From an uncultured Actinomycetes bacterium (GTDB taxonomy: Bacteria > Actinomycetota > Actinomycetes > Mycobacteriales > Mycobacteriaceae), in NCBI GenBank assembly GCA_903877095.1, contig CAIRCP010000101.1, forward strand, positions 38,412 through 102,411: a stretch of DNA of 64,000 bases, in the 5' to 3' direction. The translations under genes were made by a program, and so were the position numbers. The first letter of the stretch is position 1. Each line of letters begins with the position of its first letter. Shown piece after piece: positions 31,635 to 46,306 of the stretch. The notes under the pieces were generated by a model. That model was not told the DNA's origin. It saw nothing but the letters and a program-made list of their open reading frames with translations, and made no database searches.

Positions 31635-33206
31635 TCAGAACGGCCACACCAGCGGTATCAGACCCACCGCCGCGACGAAGAACAACCCGACCATCGGTAA
31701 GCCGAGGCGCCAGAAGTCCGAGAACCGGTAGCCCGCCGGCCCCATCACCATCATGTTGGCCGGCGTTGCCACCGGGGTCAGGAAGGCCGCGGCGGCGGCG
31801 ACGCAGACACACATCAGCGCCGGCTTCGGCGAGACACCGATCTGGGTGGCGGCGGACACCGCGATCGGGATCATCATCAATGCGGTCGCCGCATTGCTGA
31901 TGAGTTGGCTGAACAGGACCGTCACCACGAACAGGGCCGCCAGCACCATGATCGGACCGGCGCCGGCGGTCGTGCCGACGATGATCTTGGCGACCAGTTC
32001 GCTGGCACCCGAGGTCCGGATCGCATGGGACAGCGGAATCATGCCGGCGATCAGCAGCACGGTCGTCCACTCGATGCGGCGGTAGGCCTGCTTGACGGTG
32101 AGAACCCCGGACAGGATCATCGCGCCGGCCGCCAGCAGTGCGGCGACCACCGCGGGCACCGCCCCGGTCGCGAGCAAGACCACCATCGCGGTCAGCACCG
32201 CGATCGCCCGCTTGGAGCCTCTGCCCAGCGGCACCGCCTGCCGGCGAACCAGATCCGGCCGGTCAACCACCAACAGACCATCCGAGGCGACCAGGTCGCC
32301 AAGGGCGTCCCAGGAGCCCTCCAGCAGGACACTGTCGCCGACGTGCAGATCATTGGAGCCGGAGCTTCGCTTCTTGCCGTCGCGGTGCACCGCGAGCACG
32401 GTCGCCTCGACCGCGGGCAGCGATTGACCCGGCCGCACCGATTCACCGACAAACCGGGAACGCGGGGGAATCACCACCTCCACGATCCCCGAGCCGCGTG
32501 CCACCAGGGCGTCAGCAACATCCTCGCTGCCCAGGCCGTAGTGCTCGGTCAACGTGACGGCGTGCTCACTGAGGTTGGCCGGCAGACTGTCGCTGGTCCG
32601 GTCAGGCAGCAGGCGCGGTCCCAGGATGGCGATCAGGGCGACACTGGCCGCTACCAGTGGGACACCGATGAAGGCGAATTCGGCGAATCCGAACTCGCCC
32701 ACCCCCGCGTTGGCCGCCCCTTCCGAGACGATGACGTTCACCGGGCTTCCGGTCAGCAGCAGCAACGAACCGGCGCTGGCGGCGAACGCCAGCGGCATGA
32801 GCAGCCGCGACGGCGGGATTCCCGTGCGCACCGCGACCAGGACGACGGCCGGCAGCAGTGCTGCCACCGCGCCGTTGATGTTGATCAGCGCGGTGAGCAC
32901 GGCCACCAGCAGCATGGTGAACACCAGCAGCCGGCGGTGGCTGCCGCCGGCCACCCGGAGCAGGGCCTGCCCGATCCAGGCCGTCACGCCGGATGCGTCG
33001 AGCCCCTCACTGACGACGAACAGCGACGCGATCAACACGACCGTCGGGTCCCCGAATCCGGACAGGGCTTGCGGGAGGTCCAGCACCCCGAGGAAATACA
33101 GGGCCAGTGCCGAGCCGATCGCGACGATCTCGACGGGCACCTTGTTCCAGACGAACAGCACCACGACGACGCCGAGTGTGAGGAGACTGATGGTCGCCTG
33201 GCTCAC
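31635..33206 (-). CDS. SLC13-type (divalent anion:Na+ symporter/ArsB-NhaD superfamily) permease with RCK_C (TrkA-C) domains
   Basis: 523 aa; TM segments flanking a soluble centre (VEVVIPPRSRFVGESVRPGQSLPAVEATVLAVHRDGKK...LHVGDSVLLEGSWDALGDL); LTGSPVNVIVSEGAANAG motif. Confidence 0.9.
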   Translation of the reverse strand: MSQATISLLTLGVVVVLFVWNKVPVEIVAIGSALALYFLGVLDLPQALSGFGDPTVVLIASLFVVSEGLDASGVTAWIGQALLRVAGGSHRRLLVFTMLLVAVLTALININGAVAALLPAVVLVAVRTGIPPSRLLMPLAFAASAGSLLLLTGSPVNVIVSEGAANAGVGEFGFAEFAFIGVPLVAASVALIAILGPRLLPDRTSDSLPANLSEHAVTLTEHYGLGSEDVADALVARGSGIVEVVIPPRSRFVGESVRPGQSLPAVEATVLAVHRDGKKRSSGSNDLHVGDSVLLEGSWDALGDLVASDGLLVVDRPDLVRRQAVPLGRGSKRAIAVLTAMVVLLATGAVPAVVAALLAAGAMILSGVLTVKQAYRRIEWTTVLLIAGMIPLSHAIRTSGASELVAKIIVGTTAGAGPIMVLAALFVVTVLFSQLISNAATALMMIPIAVSAATQIGVSPKPALMCVCVAAAAAFLTPVATPANMMVMGPAGYRFSDFWRLGLPMVGLFFVAAVGLIPLVWPF

Positions 33207-33274
33207 GCGTTGAGACTACTGATTGGCGGCTCTATTGCGGCTAGATCACCGTTGTCCGCGCCTAGGCTTTCGCT

Positions 33275-34756
33275 ATGACGCCGGATTCCCAGACTTTGAT
33301 CGTCGGTGCGGGATTCTCCGGCATCGGCGCGGGAGTGCTGCTCGACGAGGCGGGCCTGGGCGACTACCTGATCGTGGACGCCGCCGACGGGCCGGGCGGT
33401 ACCTGGTACTGGAACACCTATCCCGGTATCGCCGTGGACATTCCGTCGTTCTCCTACCAGTTCTCCTTCGAACAGAGCCGGGACTGGTCGCGGGTGTACG
33501 CCCCGGGCGGCGAACTTCGCGCCTACGCCGAGCACTGCGTCGAGAAGTACGGTCTGCGCCGCCGGATGCGGTTCGGCACCACCGTCAGCGCAGCGCAGTT
33601 CGACATCGACAACGACCTGTGGCGGGTCGACCTGGGTTCCGGTGAGCCGGTGACCGCGCGGTTTCTGATCAATGCCAGCGGGGTGATGACCCGCCCCAAG
33701 CTGCCCGAGATCGACGGCCTGGACTCGTTCGGCGGTCCGGTCATGCACACCGCCCGGTGGGACCACAGCGTCGACCTGACCGGCAAGCGCGTGGCGATCA
33801 TCGGCACCGGCGCCTCAGCAGTCCAGGTGATTCCGGAGATCGCCCCGAAAGTCAAGCAGCTCAACGTTTTCCAGCGCACCCCCATCTGGTGCTTCCCCAA
33901 ACTCGACGCGCCGATCTCCGGGGCGGCCCGGCTGGCTATGCGGGTGCCCGGCGGCCGCACCGTCCAACGGATGCTCAGCCAGGCGTTCGTCGAGTTCACC
34001 TTCCCGTTGGCCGCGAACTACTTCACTCTCAACCCGTTCGCCCGAAAAATGGCCAAGGCCGGCCAGGCCTACCTGCGCAGCCAGGTGCACGATCCGGCCG
34101 TCCGGGACAAGCTCACGCCGCGCTACGCCGTCGGCTGCAAGCGCCCCGGATTCCACAACACCTACCTGTCGACGTTCAACCGCGACAACGTCGCATTGAT
34201 CACCGAGCCGATCGCACGGGTCACCGAAACCGGCGTCACGACCGCCGACGGACAGTCCCACGACGTCGACGTGCTCATCCTGGCGACCGGATTCACCCTG
34301 CTGGACGCCGACGCGGGCACCTTCGCGGTGACCGGCCCGGGTGGTCGCTCGCTGGCGCGGTTCTGGGAGGAGAACCGGCTGCAGGCCTACGAGGGCGTCA
34401 GCGTGCCGGGATTCCCGAACATGTTCTCGGTGTTCGGTCCGTACGGCTACGTCGGGTCGTCGTACTTCGCGCTGATCGAAGCGCAGACCCACCACATCGT
34501 GCGCTGCCTGGCCCAGGCCGAACGCACCGGTTCGACCCGGGTCGAGGTCAGCGGCGACGCCAACGACCGCTACTTCGCCGAGATGATGCGCAAGCGGCAC
34601 CGGCAGATCTTCTGGCAGCCGAGCTGCCAGAACGCCAACAGCTACTACTTCGACCGCAACGGCGACGTGCCCCTGCGGCCGACCACGACGGTCGAGGCGT
34701 ACCTGCGCAGCCGGCGTTTTCCGTTGAAGGACTACGAGTTCACCGCAGCCGGCTAA
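33275..34756 (+). CDS. Flavin-containing (Baeyer-Villiger type) monooxygenase
   Basis: LIVGAGFSGIGAGVLLDEAG (FAD GxGxxG), GPGGTWYWNTYPGIAVDIPSFSYQFSF, VAIIGTGASAVQVIPEIAPKVKQLNVFQRTPIW. Confidence 0.94.
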   Translation: MTPDSQTLIVGAGFSGIGAGVLLDEAGLGDYLIVDAADGPGGTWYWNTYPGIAVDIPSFSYQFSFEQSRDWSRVYAPGGELRAYAEHCVEKYGLRRRMRFGTTVSAAQFDIDNDLWRVDLGSGEPVTARFLINASGVMTRPKLPEIDGLDSFGGPVMHTARWDHSVDLTGKRVAIIGTGASAVQVIPEIAPKVKQLNVFQRTPIWCFPKLDAPISGAARLAMRVPGGRTVQRMLSQAFVEFTFPLAANYFTLNPFARKMAKAGQAYLRSQVHDPAVRDKLTPRYAVGCKRPGFHNTYLSTFNRDNVALITEPIARVTETGVTTADGQSHDVDVLILATGFTLLDADAGTFAVTGPGGRSLARFWEENRLQAYEGVSVPGFPNMFSVFGPYGYVGSSYFALIEAQTHHIVRCLAQAERTGSTRVEVSGDANDRYFAEMMRKRHRQIFWQPSCQNANSYYFDRNGDVPLRPTTTVEAYLRSRRFPLKDYEFTAAG

Positions 34757-34761
34757 AGACG

Positions 34762-34796
34762 AAAGCGGCCCACGTCTGACGACGTGAGCCGCTTTC
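34762..34796. terminator. Bidirectional hairpin terminator between convergent monooxygenase and metK genes
   Basis: AAAGCGGCCCACG-TCTGACGA-CGTGAGCCGCTTT; near-identical to the hairpin at 21379-21415. Confidence 0.8.
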
Positions 34797-34820
34797 GGGG
34801 CCGGCGCCCCTTGATCGTCG

Positions 34821-36032
34821 TCAGACGGAAGCCTGGAGCTCCTCGACCTTGTTGGTCCGCTCCCACGGCAGGTCGACGTCGGTGCGGCCGAAGTGGCCGT
34901 ACGCTGCCGTCGGCGCGTAGATCGGCCGCAGCAGGTCCAGGTCACGCACGATCGCGCCGGGGCGCAGATCGAACACCGCGCTGATGGCCTTCTCGATGCG
35001 ATGCGGATCGACGGTCTCGCTGCCGAATGTCTCGACGAACAGGCCGACCGGCGCCGCCTTGCCGATCGCGTAGGCCACCTGGACCTCGACACGCTCGGCC
35101 AGGCCTGCGGCCACCACGTTCTTGGCCACCCAGCGCATCGCATAGGCCGCCGAACGGTCCACCTTGGACGGGTCCTTGCCGGAGAAGGCGCCGCCGCCGT
35201 GCCGGGCCCAGCCGCCGTAGGTGTCGACGATGATCTTGCGGCCGGTCAGACCGGCGTCACCCATCGGGCCGCCGACGACGAACTTGCCGGTGGGGTTGAC
35301 GAGCAGCCGAAAGTCGGAGGTGTCCAGGCTCTCGTGGGCCAGCTCGCTGAGCACGACATCGACGACGTGCTTGCGGATGTCAGCCGGAAGCTGTTCCTTC
35401 TCGTCGATCTCGGCGGCGTGCTGGGTCGACAACACGACGGTGTCGAGGCGGATCGGCGTGGTGCCCTCGTACTGGATGGTGACCTGCGTCTTGCCGTCCG
35501 GGCGCAGGTAGGGCAGCGGGCCGCGCTTGCGGACCTCGGTCAGCCGGCGGGCCAGCCGGTGTGCCAGCGCGATCGGCAGCGGCATCAGCTCCGGGGTGTC
35601 GCCGATCGCGTAGCCGAACATCAGGCCCTGGTCGCCGGCGCCCTGGAGGTCCAGCGGATCGCGCTCGCCCTCCACCCGGGCCTCGTAGGCGGTGTCCACA
35701 CCCTGGGCGATGTCCGGGGACTGCCGGCCGATGCCGATGTTCACCCCGCACGAGGCGCCGTCGAACCCCTTGTCCGAGGAGTCGTAACCGATCTCGAGGA
35801 TGCGCTCCCGGACGGTGTCGGTGATGTCGGCGAACGCCTCCTTGGCCGTGGTCGTGACCTCGCCGACCACGTGGACCTGGCCTGTGGTCACCAGCGTCTC
35901 AACGGCAACGCGGGACTTCGGGTCCGCCGCGAGCAGTGAGTCGAGCACCGAGTCGCTGATGGCGTCGCAGATCTTGTCCGGATGCCCTTCGGTCACCGAT
36001 TCGCTGGTGAACAACCGACCGTTATCACTCAC
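34821..36032 (-). CDS. metK: S-adenosylmethionine synthetase
   Basis: [62 protein letters not shown] start inferred inside ORF 34821..36095. Confidence 0.97.
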   Translation of the reverse strand: MSDNGRLFTSESVTEGHPDKICDAISDSVLDSLLAADPKSRVAVETLVTTGQVHVVGEVTTTAKEAFADITDTVRERILEIGYDSSDKGFDGASCGVNIGIGRQSPDIAQGVDTAYEARVEGERDPLDLQGAGDQGLMFGYAIGDTPELMPLPIALAHRLARRLTEVRKRGPLPYLRPDGKTQVTIQYEGTTPIRLDTVVLSTQHAAEIDEKEQLPADIRKHVVDVVLSELAHESLDTSDFRLLVNPTGKFVVGGPMGDAGLTGRKIIVDTYGGWARHGGGAFSGKDPSKVDRSAAYAMRWVAKNVVAAGLAERVEVQVAYAIGKAAPVGLFVETFGSETVDPHRIEKAISAVFDLRPGAIVRDLDLLRPIYAPTAAYGHFGRTDVDLPWERTNKVEELQASV

Positions 36033-36122
36033 AGTGTCAAACCCCTTCGATACCTGGTCACATACGTGGTTTCCCACCCGCATGCGCATTTTCATTGCCG
36101 GCCCCTGCGACCGGCGATAGTG

Positions 36123-37382
36123 TTACCTGTCGCTGCCGCGCAGGAACGCCGCGATCGCGTCCACAATACGGCTTGCCATCAGAGTCTTCGAACCATGCTC
36201 CAGCGCGACCTCGGTGCCGTCCGATCCGAGCAGCCACCCGTCGTTGCTGTCGACCTCGAAGGCTCGGCCGTCCCCCACCGCGTTGACCACCAGCAGATCG
36301 CAGGCTTTTCGGGCCAGTTTGGCCCGGGCGTGGAACAGCACGTCGCCGTTGGCGTCGCCGGTCTCGGCGGCGAAGCCGACGATCGCGCCCATGTTGGGCA
36401 GCTGCCCGTCGGCGCGCTGTCGCACCGTGCCGGCCAGTACGTCGTCGGTGCGGACCAACTCCACCGTCGGTCCTGCGGTGGCATCGTCGGATGAGACGGC
36501 GGTCTTCTTGATCTTGCTGCCGGCGACGTGCGCCGGCCGGAAATCAGCGACGGCGGCGGCCATCACCAGCACGTTGGCCTCCGGGGCGTGCTTGGTGACG
36601 GCGTCACGCAACTGGGCGGCGGAGGTCACGCTGAGCACATGCACGCCCGCCGGGTCGGCCAGACCGGCGGTGTTGCCGGCGATGAGAGTCACCTCAGCGC
36701 CGCGTTGCGCCGCGATCCGGGCCACGGCATACCCCTGCTTGCCCGAGCTGCGGTTGCCGATGAACCGCACCGGGTCCAGTGCCTCCCGGGTGCCACCGGC
36801 GGTGACCAGGAACTTCGTCCCGCTCAGGTCGTAGGGCATCGCGTCGGGGCGGGCCAGCAGCAGCTCGGCGAAGGTGGTGATCTCCTCCGGTTCGGGAAGC
36901 CGCCCCGGGCCGGTGTCGGCGCCGGTGAGCCGGCCCGACGCGGGCTCCAGGACCACCGATCCCCGGCTCCGCAGCGTCGCCACGTTGTCGGCGGTGGCGG
37001 GGTGCTGCCACATCTCGGTGTGCATCGCGGGCGCGAAGAGCACCGGGCAGCGGGCGGTGAGCAGGGTGGCGGTCAGCAAGTCGTCGGCACGACCGGCGGC
37101 GGCACGGGCCAGCAGGTCGGCAGTCGCGGGAGCCACCACTACCAGATCGGCCTGCTGGCCGAGCCGGACGTGTGGGACGTCGGGAACATCTTCGAAGACC
37201 CCGGTATGCACGGGGTGGCCGGAGAGCGCTTCGAAGGTGGCTGCCCCGACGAACCGCAATGCGGACTCGGTCGGGACGACCCGAACGTCGTGGCCGGCCT
37301 CACTGAGCTGGCGGACCACCGAACATGCTTTGTAGGCGGCGATGCCACCGGCAACGCCGACGACGATCCGCTTGGGGTTCAC
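36123..37382 (-). CDS. coaBC: Bifunctional phosphopantothenoylcysteine decarboxylase/ligase
   Basis: MNPKRIVVGVAGGIAAYKACSVVRQLSEAGHDVRVVPTESALRFVGAATFEALSGHPVHTGVF. Confidence 0.96.
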   Translation of the reverse strand: MNPKRIVVGVAGGIAAYKACSVVRQLSEAGHDVRVVPTESALRFVGAATFEALSGHPVHTGVFEDVPDVPHVRLGQQADLVVVAPATADLLARAAAGRADDLLTATLLTARCPVLFAPAMHTEMWQHPATADNVATLRSRGSVVLEPASGRLTGADTGPGRLPEPEEITTFAELLLARPDAMPYDLSGTKFLVTAGGTREALDPVRFIGNRSSGKQGYAVARIAAQRGAEVTLIAGNTAGLADPAGVHVLSVTSAAQLRDAVTKHAPEANVLVMAAAVADFRPAHVAGSKIKKTAVSSDDATAGPTVELVRTDDVLAGTVRQRADGQLPNMGAIVGFAAETGDANGDVLFHARAKLARKACDLLVVNAVGDGRAFEVDSNDGWLLGSDGTEVALEHGSKTLMASRIVDAIAAFLRGSDR

Positions 37383-37418
37383 GACAACCGATCCGCGCCA
37401 GCACCCGCTCCGGGACGG

Positions 37419-37736
<318 letters not shown>

Positions 37737-37782
37737 TCAGGTGGGATCGGATGGGTCTTCAGGTGGTTTGGGCTCAGACCCC

Positions 37783-38409
37783 TCACGCCGACTCAGGCGC
37801 GTTTCCCACCAGCAACGATAGCAATTCTGCACATGCAGATTCCAATTGGCTGTTGACGACGACGACGTCGAACTCGCCCTGTGCGGCCAATTCGGCCTCC
37901 GCGGTGGCCAGCCGCCGGGCCATGACCTCGGGAGTCTCGGTGCCGCGGCCGACGAGGCGCTGCCGCAATGACTCCCAGTCCGGGGGCGCCAGGAAGACGC
38001 TCAGCGCGTCGGGCATGGCATTCTTGACCGCCCGGGCGCCGGCGAGGTCGACCTCGATGAGCACCGGGCGACCGGCCTCGGCGGCCCTCAGGACTGGCGC
38101 CGACAATGTTCCCGAACGGTGCAGGCCGCCGTGGATCTCGGCCCATTCCAGCATTTGGCCGCTCTGGATGAGCTCCTGGAAGCGCTCGGTGCTGACGAAG
38201 TGGTAGTCCTGACCGTCCACTTCGCCGGGCCGCGGTGCACGGGTGGTCGCCGACACGCTGAAATGCAGGTCGGGAAACACGTCACGCAGACGCCGTACAA
38301 CCGTCGACTTACCGACGGCCGAAGGGCCGGACAGCACCAGCACGCGTCCACGCGATGCCCGAGGACGGGTTGAACCGTCCTCGCTGCCCGGCCCTTCGCC
38401 GGCGTTCAT
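37783..38409 (-). CDS. gmk: Guanylate kinase
   Basis: [53 protein letters not shown]. Confidence 0.97.
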   Translation of the reverse strand: MNAGEGPGSEDGSTRPRASRGRVLVLSGPSAVGKSTVVRRLRDVFPDLHFSVSATTRAPRPGEVDGQDYHFVSTERFQELIQSGQMLEWAEIHGGLHRSGTLSAPVLRAAEAGRPVLIEVDLAGARAVKNAMPDALSVFLAPPDWESLRQRLVGRGTETPEVMARRLATAEAELAAQGEFDVVVVNSQLESACAELLSLLVGNAPESA

Positions 38410-38423
38410 CGACCTGATGAGCC

Positions 38424-38735
38424 TCAGGAGAACTTTTCCAGCAGCGCCTTACGCTGCCGGTCCCCCAGGCCGCGCAGGCGGCGGGTGGGAGCGATCTCCA
38501 GCTCGGTCATGATCTCCTGCGCCTTGACCTTGCCCACCTTGGGCAAAGCCTCCAGCAGCGCGGAAACCTTCATCTTGCCGAGAACCTCGTCGGTCTCGGC
38601 ATCCTTGAGCACCTGCGTGAGGTTGGTGCCACCGCGCTTGAGCCGATCCTTCAGCTCAGCACGTATCCGACGTGCGGCGGCAGCCTTCTCCAAGGCTGCG
38701 GCGCGCTGCTCGTCGGTCAACTGGGGAAGGGCCAC
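38424..38735 (-). CDS. mihF: Mycobacterial integration host factor mIHF
   Basis: [103 protein letters not shown]. Confidence 0.95.
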   Translation of the reverse strand: MALPQLTDEQRAAALEKAAAARRIRAELKDRLKRGGTNLTQVLKDAETDEVLGKMKVSALLEALPKVGKVKAQEIMTELEIAPTRRLRGLGDRQRKALLEKFS

Positions 38736-39123
38736 GGGTTTCCTCCGTCTCAATTTCCATTTCTGGACCATCAGTGTTCATGCCAGGGCCGGGTACTTCA
38801 GCCAGCGACGACGACCGTACCCACGCCCTCCGACGAAATGTAACCCGACCCCCTGATTCGGCGGGAAAACCTGCAGCACAGCGCCGGGTGAAACACCCTC
38901 GCCGGACTCGGATTCAGCCCTTCGGGCGAGCACGCCGACCACCCGGCCGAACTTGCGAAATACCGTATCTAGCTGCAGTTTTACCGTCGGTCAGCCGGCG
39001 ACGTGGTGGAACGGATCGCCTGCCGCCGGGCCCCGGGCAAGGCCGGCGCCCGATTCAGACCGGGTTACGGCGTGTCGCGCGTGTCGCGTCCGCAGCCGAT
39101 CAGGCCAGACAGGCGCCGGCGTC

Positions 39124-39157
39124 TCACGCCAGAGAGGCGCTCACGCCAGATAGGCGA
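39124..39157. repeat. 17-bp tandem duplication spanning the pyrF stop codon
   Basis: TCACGCCAGAGAGGCGC (39124) and TCACGCCAGATAGGCGA (39141), with a more degenerate copy (GGCCAGACAGGCGCC) just to the left. Confidence 0.8.
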
Positions 39158-39989
39158 CCGCGTCGCGGATGCGCTCGGCGGCCTGTCGCACCGCCAGCGG
39201 GTCGGGACCGGCCCGCAGCACCTCCCGGGACACCGCGGGCAGCAGCTGACCCGGCAGGGCGCCGCCGAGGCCGCCCAGGTCCTCCGGGCGGCCGCCCTGC
39301 GCGCCCACACCGGGCACCAGGACCGGACCGCCCAGCGCGCTCAGGTCGGGCACGTCGTCGCCGAGGGTGGCTCCGACGACGACCCCGACCGAGCCTGGTT
39401 GCGGCGAAGCCGCCCGGTTGACCTCCGAGGCCGCGTCGACGATCGACTGCGCCACGGTTCGTGCGGCCGGCCCGTCGCCGACCACTGCCCGCTGAACCGA
39501 TGCGCCCTCGGGGTTGGAGGTGGCGGCCAGGACGAACACCCCGCGGCCGTGCCGGGCTGCCACGTCGAGCAGCGGCGACAGCGAGCCGAACCCGAGATAG
39601 GGCGACGCGGTGACGGCGTCGGCGGCCAGCGGCCCGTCCCCCGCCCACGCTTGGGCGTAGGCCGCCATCGTCGACCCGATGTCGCCGCGCTTGGCGTCCG
39701 CCAACACCAGCACCCCGGCAGACTGCAACGCGGCGGTGGTGCGCTCCAGCACCGCGAATCCGGCCGAGCCGTACGCCTCGAAGAACGCCACTTGGGGTTT
39801 GACGACGGCGAAACCCACCGGGCCGGCGGAGTAGGCCTGCACGCAGATATCGCAGAACCGGGCCACGCCGTCGGCGGTCCGCCGTAGCCCCCAGGCGTCC
39901 AGCAGCTCCGGATGCGGGTCGATACCGACGCAAAGCGGGCCGCGGTCGGCGATCGCCGCCGCGAGTCGCGCACCGAACGTCGCCGTCAC
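39141..39989 (-). CDS. pyrF: Orotidine 5'-phosphate decarboxylase (type 2)
   Basis: [77 protein letters not shown]...[17 protein letters not shown]. Confidence 0.96.
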   Translation of the reverse strand: MTATFGARLAAAIADRGPLCVGIDPHPELLDAWGLRRTADGVARFCDICVQAYSAGPVGFAVVKPQVAFFEAYGSAGFAVLERTTAALQSAGVLVLADAKRGDIGSTMAAYAQAWAGDGPLAADAVTASPYLGFGSLSPLLDVAARHGRGVFVLAATSNPEGASVQRAVVGDGPAARTVAQSIVDAASEVNRAASPQPGSVGVVVGATLGDDVPDLSALGGPVLVPGVGAQGGRPEDLGGLGGALPGQLLPAVSREVLRAGPDPLAVRQAAERIRDAVAYLA

Positions 39990-39990
39990 A

Positions 39991-43329
<3,339 letters not shown>

Positions 43330-44457
43330 TTAACGGCTCCCCTGCTCCATCAGTTCGGCGAATTGGTCGAACAGGTAGTTGGCGTCGTGCGGGCCGGCTG
43401 CGGCCTCGGGGTGGTACTGCACCGAGAAAGCCCGCCCGTCAACCAGTTTCACGCCTTCCACCACACCGTCGTTGGCGCAGGTGTGGCTGACGATCGCCGG
43501 CCCGAAGTCGGTAGTGAAGACTTCACCCGCTTCTCCTTCTAAGGCGAAGCCGTGGTTCTGCGCGGTGACGGCCACCCGACCGGTGGCGTGGTCGATCACC
43601 GGCACGTTGATGCCCCGGTGGCCGAACACCATCTTGTAGGTGGACCGGCCCAGCGCACGTCCGAGGATCTGGTTGCCGAAACAGATTCCGAACAGCGGGA
43701 TTCCGGCACCGAGCACCTCCCGGGTCAGCGCCACCACCCGGTCGGCGGTGGCGGGGTCGCCGGGTCCGTTGGACAGGAACACCCCGTCCGGTTTGAGGTC
43801 ACTGATCTGGTCGAAGGTGGCCGTCGACGGCAGCACGTGGGTGCGGATACCGCGCAGCGCGAAGTTTCGCGGGGTATTGGTCTTGATGCCCAGATCCAGC
43901 GCAGCCACGGTGAACCGTTGCGGCCCTTGCGGTTCCACGACGTAACTCTCGCCGGTGCTGACTTCACCGCATAGATCGGCGCCCAGCATCGGCGGCTGGT
44001 TGCGCACCCGGTCGAGCAGTGCCTCCTGCGGCGCCAGCGCCGGGCCGGAGAACACCCCGGCCCGCATCGACCCCCGGCTGCGCAGGTGCCGGACGATCGC
44101 GCGGGTGTCCACGCGAGAGATCCCGACGATGCCCTGCCGGACCAGTTCGTCGTCGAGAGTGCCGGTGGCCCGCCAGTTGGACGCCCGCGGGGAGGGATCG
44201 CGCACCACGTAGCCGGCCACCCAGATCTTGTCGCCGCGGCTTTCGCCGTCCTCATGGTTCCAGCCGGTGTTGCCGATCTGCGGGGCGGTGGCGACGACGA
44301 TCTGGCGGTGGTAACTGGGGTCGGTGAGGGTCTCCTGGTAGCCCGACATCCCGGTGGAGAACACCGCCTCACCGAGCGTCTGGCCGACGGCCCCGAACGG
44401 CGTCCCGGTGTAGACGCGCCCGTCCTCGAGGACGAGAACGGCCTGCTGCTGGCTCAC
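43330..44457 (-). CDS. carA: Carbamoyl-phosphate synthase small subunit
   Basis: [55 protein letters not shown]...[31 protein letters not shown]; start inferred inside ORF 43330..45027. Confidence 0.97.
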   Translation of the reverse strand: MSQQQAVLVLEDGRVYTGTPFGAVGQTLGEAVFSTGMSGYQETLTDPSYHRQIVVATAPQIGNTGWNHEDGESRGDKIWVAGYVVRDPSPRASNWRATGTLDDELVRQGIVGISRVDTRAIVRHLRSRGSMRAGVFSGPALAPQEALLDRVRNQPPMLGADLCGEVSTGESYVVEPQGPQRFTVAALDLGIKTNTPRNFALRGIRTHVLPSTATFDQISDLKPDGVFLSNGPGDPATADRVVALTREVLGAGIPLFGICFGNQILGRALGRSTYKMVFGHRGINVPVIDHATGRVAVTAQNHGFALEGEAGEVFTTDFGPAIVSHTCANDGVVEGVKLVDGRAFSVQYHPEAAAGPHDANYLFDQFAELMEQGSR

Positions 44458-45008
44458 TCTTCTTCTCCTACCCATGTGGAATAGTCCCGGCGGTCGTCGC
44501 CGCGAAAGCCGGTGTCGATCTCGGTGCCCGATGGCAGCCGCCAGCGGATCACCAGGATCCCGGCGGCGGTGCTTCCGGTCCGCGCGGCGGGCAGCACCTT
44601 GCCGGCCAGTCCGCGTTCGGTCCGCACGCCCACGATGGACTCCTGCGGAATCCAGATCGGACCGGTCCCGGAGCGCTCCAGGAGAACGCCGTTGCGGTAG
44701 CGGGTCAGCACCGCTTTGGACCGATACCCCAGATCGCCGGTGGTGACCCGATTCAGCCAGTCCGCCGATGAGCCGCTTGCGCGAAGCGCTTCGGACTCGG
44801 CGATCGTGCAGCCGACGTACAACCCCTTGGTCGGCGGGACGAGGGTGGGGCCGGGGATGTCCGGCATCGCCGGCAGCGTGCCGATCGCCGCCTCCTGCAG
44901 TTCCGATCGGTGTCTCCAGCCGCGCAGCATCCGCCGGATCACCACACCGATTCCGACCACGATCAGAAACCCGAAGACGAAGGTTCCGATTGCGGTGGGG
45001 GTGTTCAC
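44454..45008 (-). CDS. Single-TM membrane protein of the pyr operon (Rv1382-like)
   Basis: [66 protein letters not shown]; overlaps both pyrC and carA by 4 bp. Confidence 0.85.
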   Translation of the reverse strand: MNTPTAIGTFVFGFLIVVGIGVVIRRMLRGWRHRSELQEAAIGTLPAMPDIPGPTLVPPTKGLYVGCTIAESEALRASGSSADWLNRVTTGDLGYRSKAVLTRYRNGVLLERSGTGPIWIPQESIVGVRTERGLAGKVLPAARTGSTAAGILVIRWRLPSGTEIDTGFRGDDRRDYSTWVGEEE

Positions 45009-46306
45009 GCGGTGCGGGCCTTGCCATCCCGGGCGGTCACCCGTCCGCGCAGCAGTGTCGCGGTCACCGTGGCCGGCAGCGTCATGGCCTGATACGGCGT
45101 ATTCGACGACCGGCTGGCCAGTTCGGTGCCGACGACGGTCCAGGTGGCATCGGGATCGACGACGGCGAGATTTGCCGGCTCCCCGACCTCCAGGGGCCGG
45201 CCCTGGTCGTCGAGTCCGACGATGCGGGCCGGGTTCTCGCTCATCACCCTGGCCACCCCCCGCCAGTCGAGCAACCCGGGGTCCACCATCGTCGCCGCCA
45301 CCACCGACAGCGCGGTCTGCAGCCCGAGCATCCCGGGCCGGGCTACGGCGAATTCGCAGCACTTCTCCTGGGCGGCGTGCGGGGCGTGATCGGTGGCGAC
45401 GCAGTCGATCACACCATCGGCCAGCGCCCGGCGCAGCGCCTCGGTGTCGGAGGCCTCCCGCAGCGGGGGGTTGACCCGGTTGACCCCGTCGTAGGTGTTC
45501 AATCGGCTGTCGTCGAGCATCAGATGGTGCGGGGTCACCTCGGCGGTGACCGAGATGCCCTGCTGCTTGGCCCATTTCAGGATCTCGATGGTGCCGGCCG
45601 TCGAGGCGTGGCAGATATGCACCCGGGCGCCGGCGTCGCGGGCCAGCAGCACGTCCCGGGCGACGATCGACTCCTCGGCCACCCGCGGCCAGCCCGCCAG
45701 CCCCAGCCGGGCGGCCGTCGGGCCCTCGTGCGCCACGGCATTGACCGTCAGCCGCGGCTCCTCGGCGTGCTGGGCGATGAGCACACCCAGCCCCGCGGCG
45801 TATTCCAATGCGCGGCGCATCACCAGGGGGTCGTGCACGCAGATGCCGTCGTCGGAGAACATCCGGACCTGACCGAGGCTGTCGGCCATCAGGCCCATCT
45901 CGGTGAGTTGCTTGCCGGCCAGCCCGACGGTCACCGCGCCCACGGGATGGACGTCGACCAGTCCGACCTGCTGTCCGCGCCGCCAGACGTGGTCGGTGAC
46001 GACGGGGCCGTCGGCAGGAGGATCGGTGTTGGCCATCGCGAACACCGCGGTGAAACCGCCCAATGCCGCAGCGGCCGAACCGGTTTCGATGTCCTCGGCG
46101 TACTCGCGGCCGGGCTCACGCAGATGGGTGTGCAGGTCCACCAACCCGGGCAGCAGCACCTGCCCGGCCGCGTCGATCACCTCGGCGCCTTCCGGGGCCG
46201 TCAGGACGGGCCCGATCCCGGCGATCTGCCCGTCGGCGACCAGGACGTCGACCTGCTCACCCTCGCCGTAGAGGCGAACGCCTTTGATGAGTACTGGACC
46301 GGTCAT
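45005..46306 (-). CDS. pyrC: Dihydroorotase
   Basis: [53 protein letters not shown]. Confidence 0.97.
   Translation of the reverse strand: MTGPVLIKGVRLYGEGEQVDVLVADGQIAGIGPVLTAPEGAEVIDAAGQVLLPGLVDLHTHLREPGREYAEDIETGSAAAALGGFTAVFAMANTDPPADGPVVTDHVWRRGQQVGLVDVHPVGAVTVGLAGKQLTEMGLMADSLGQVRMFSDDGICVHDPLVMRRALEYAAGLGVLIAQHAEEPRLTVNAVAHEGPTAARLGLAGWPRVAEESIVARDVLLARDAGARVHICHASTAGTIEILKWAKQQGISVTAEVTPHHLMLDDSRLNTYDGVNRVNPPLREASDTEALRRALADGVIDCVATDHAPHAAQEKCCEFAVARPGMLGLQTALSVVAATMVDPGLLDWRGVARVMSENPARIVGLDDQGRPLEVGEPANLAVVDPDATWTVVGTELASRSSNTPYQAMTLPATVTATLLRGRVTARDGKARTA

Noticed and set aside
38736-39140. PE/PPE pair or other gene in the mihF-pyrF gap
   Set aside because: No PE/PPE motifs; overlapping ORFs there are Arg/Pro-rich frame artefacts. 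M. tuberculosis has PE15/PPE20 in this interval, absent here.
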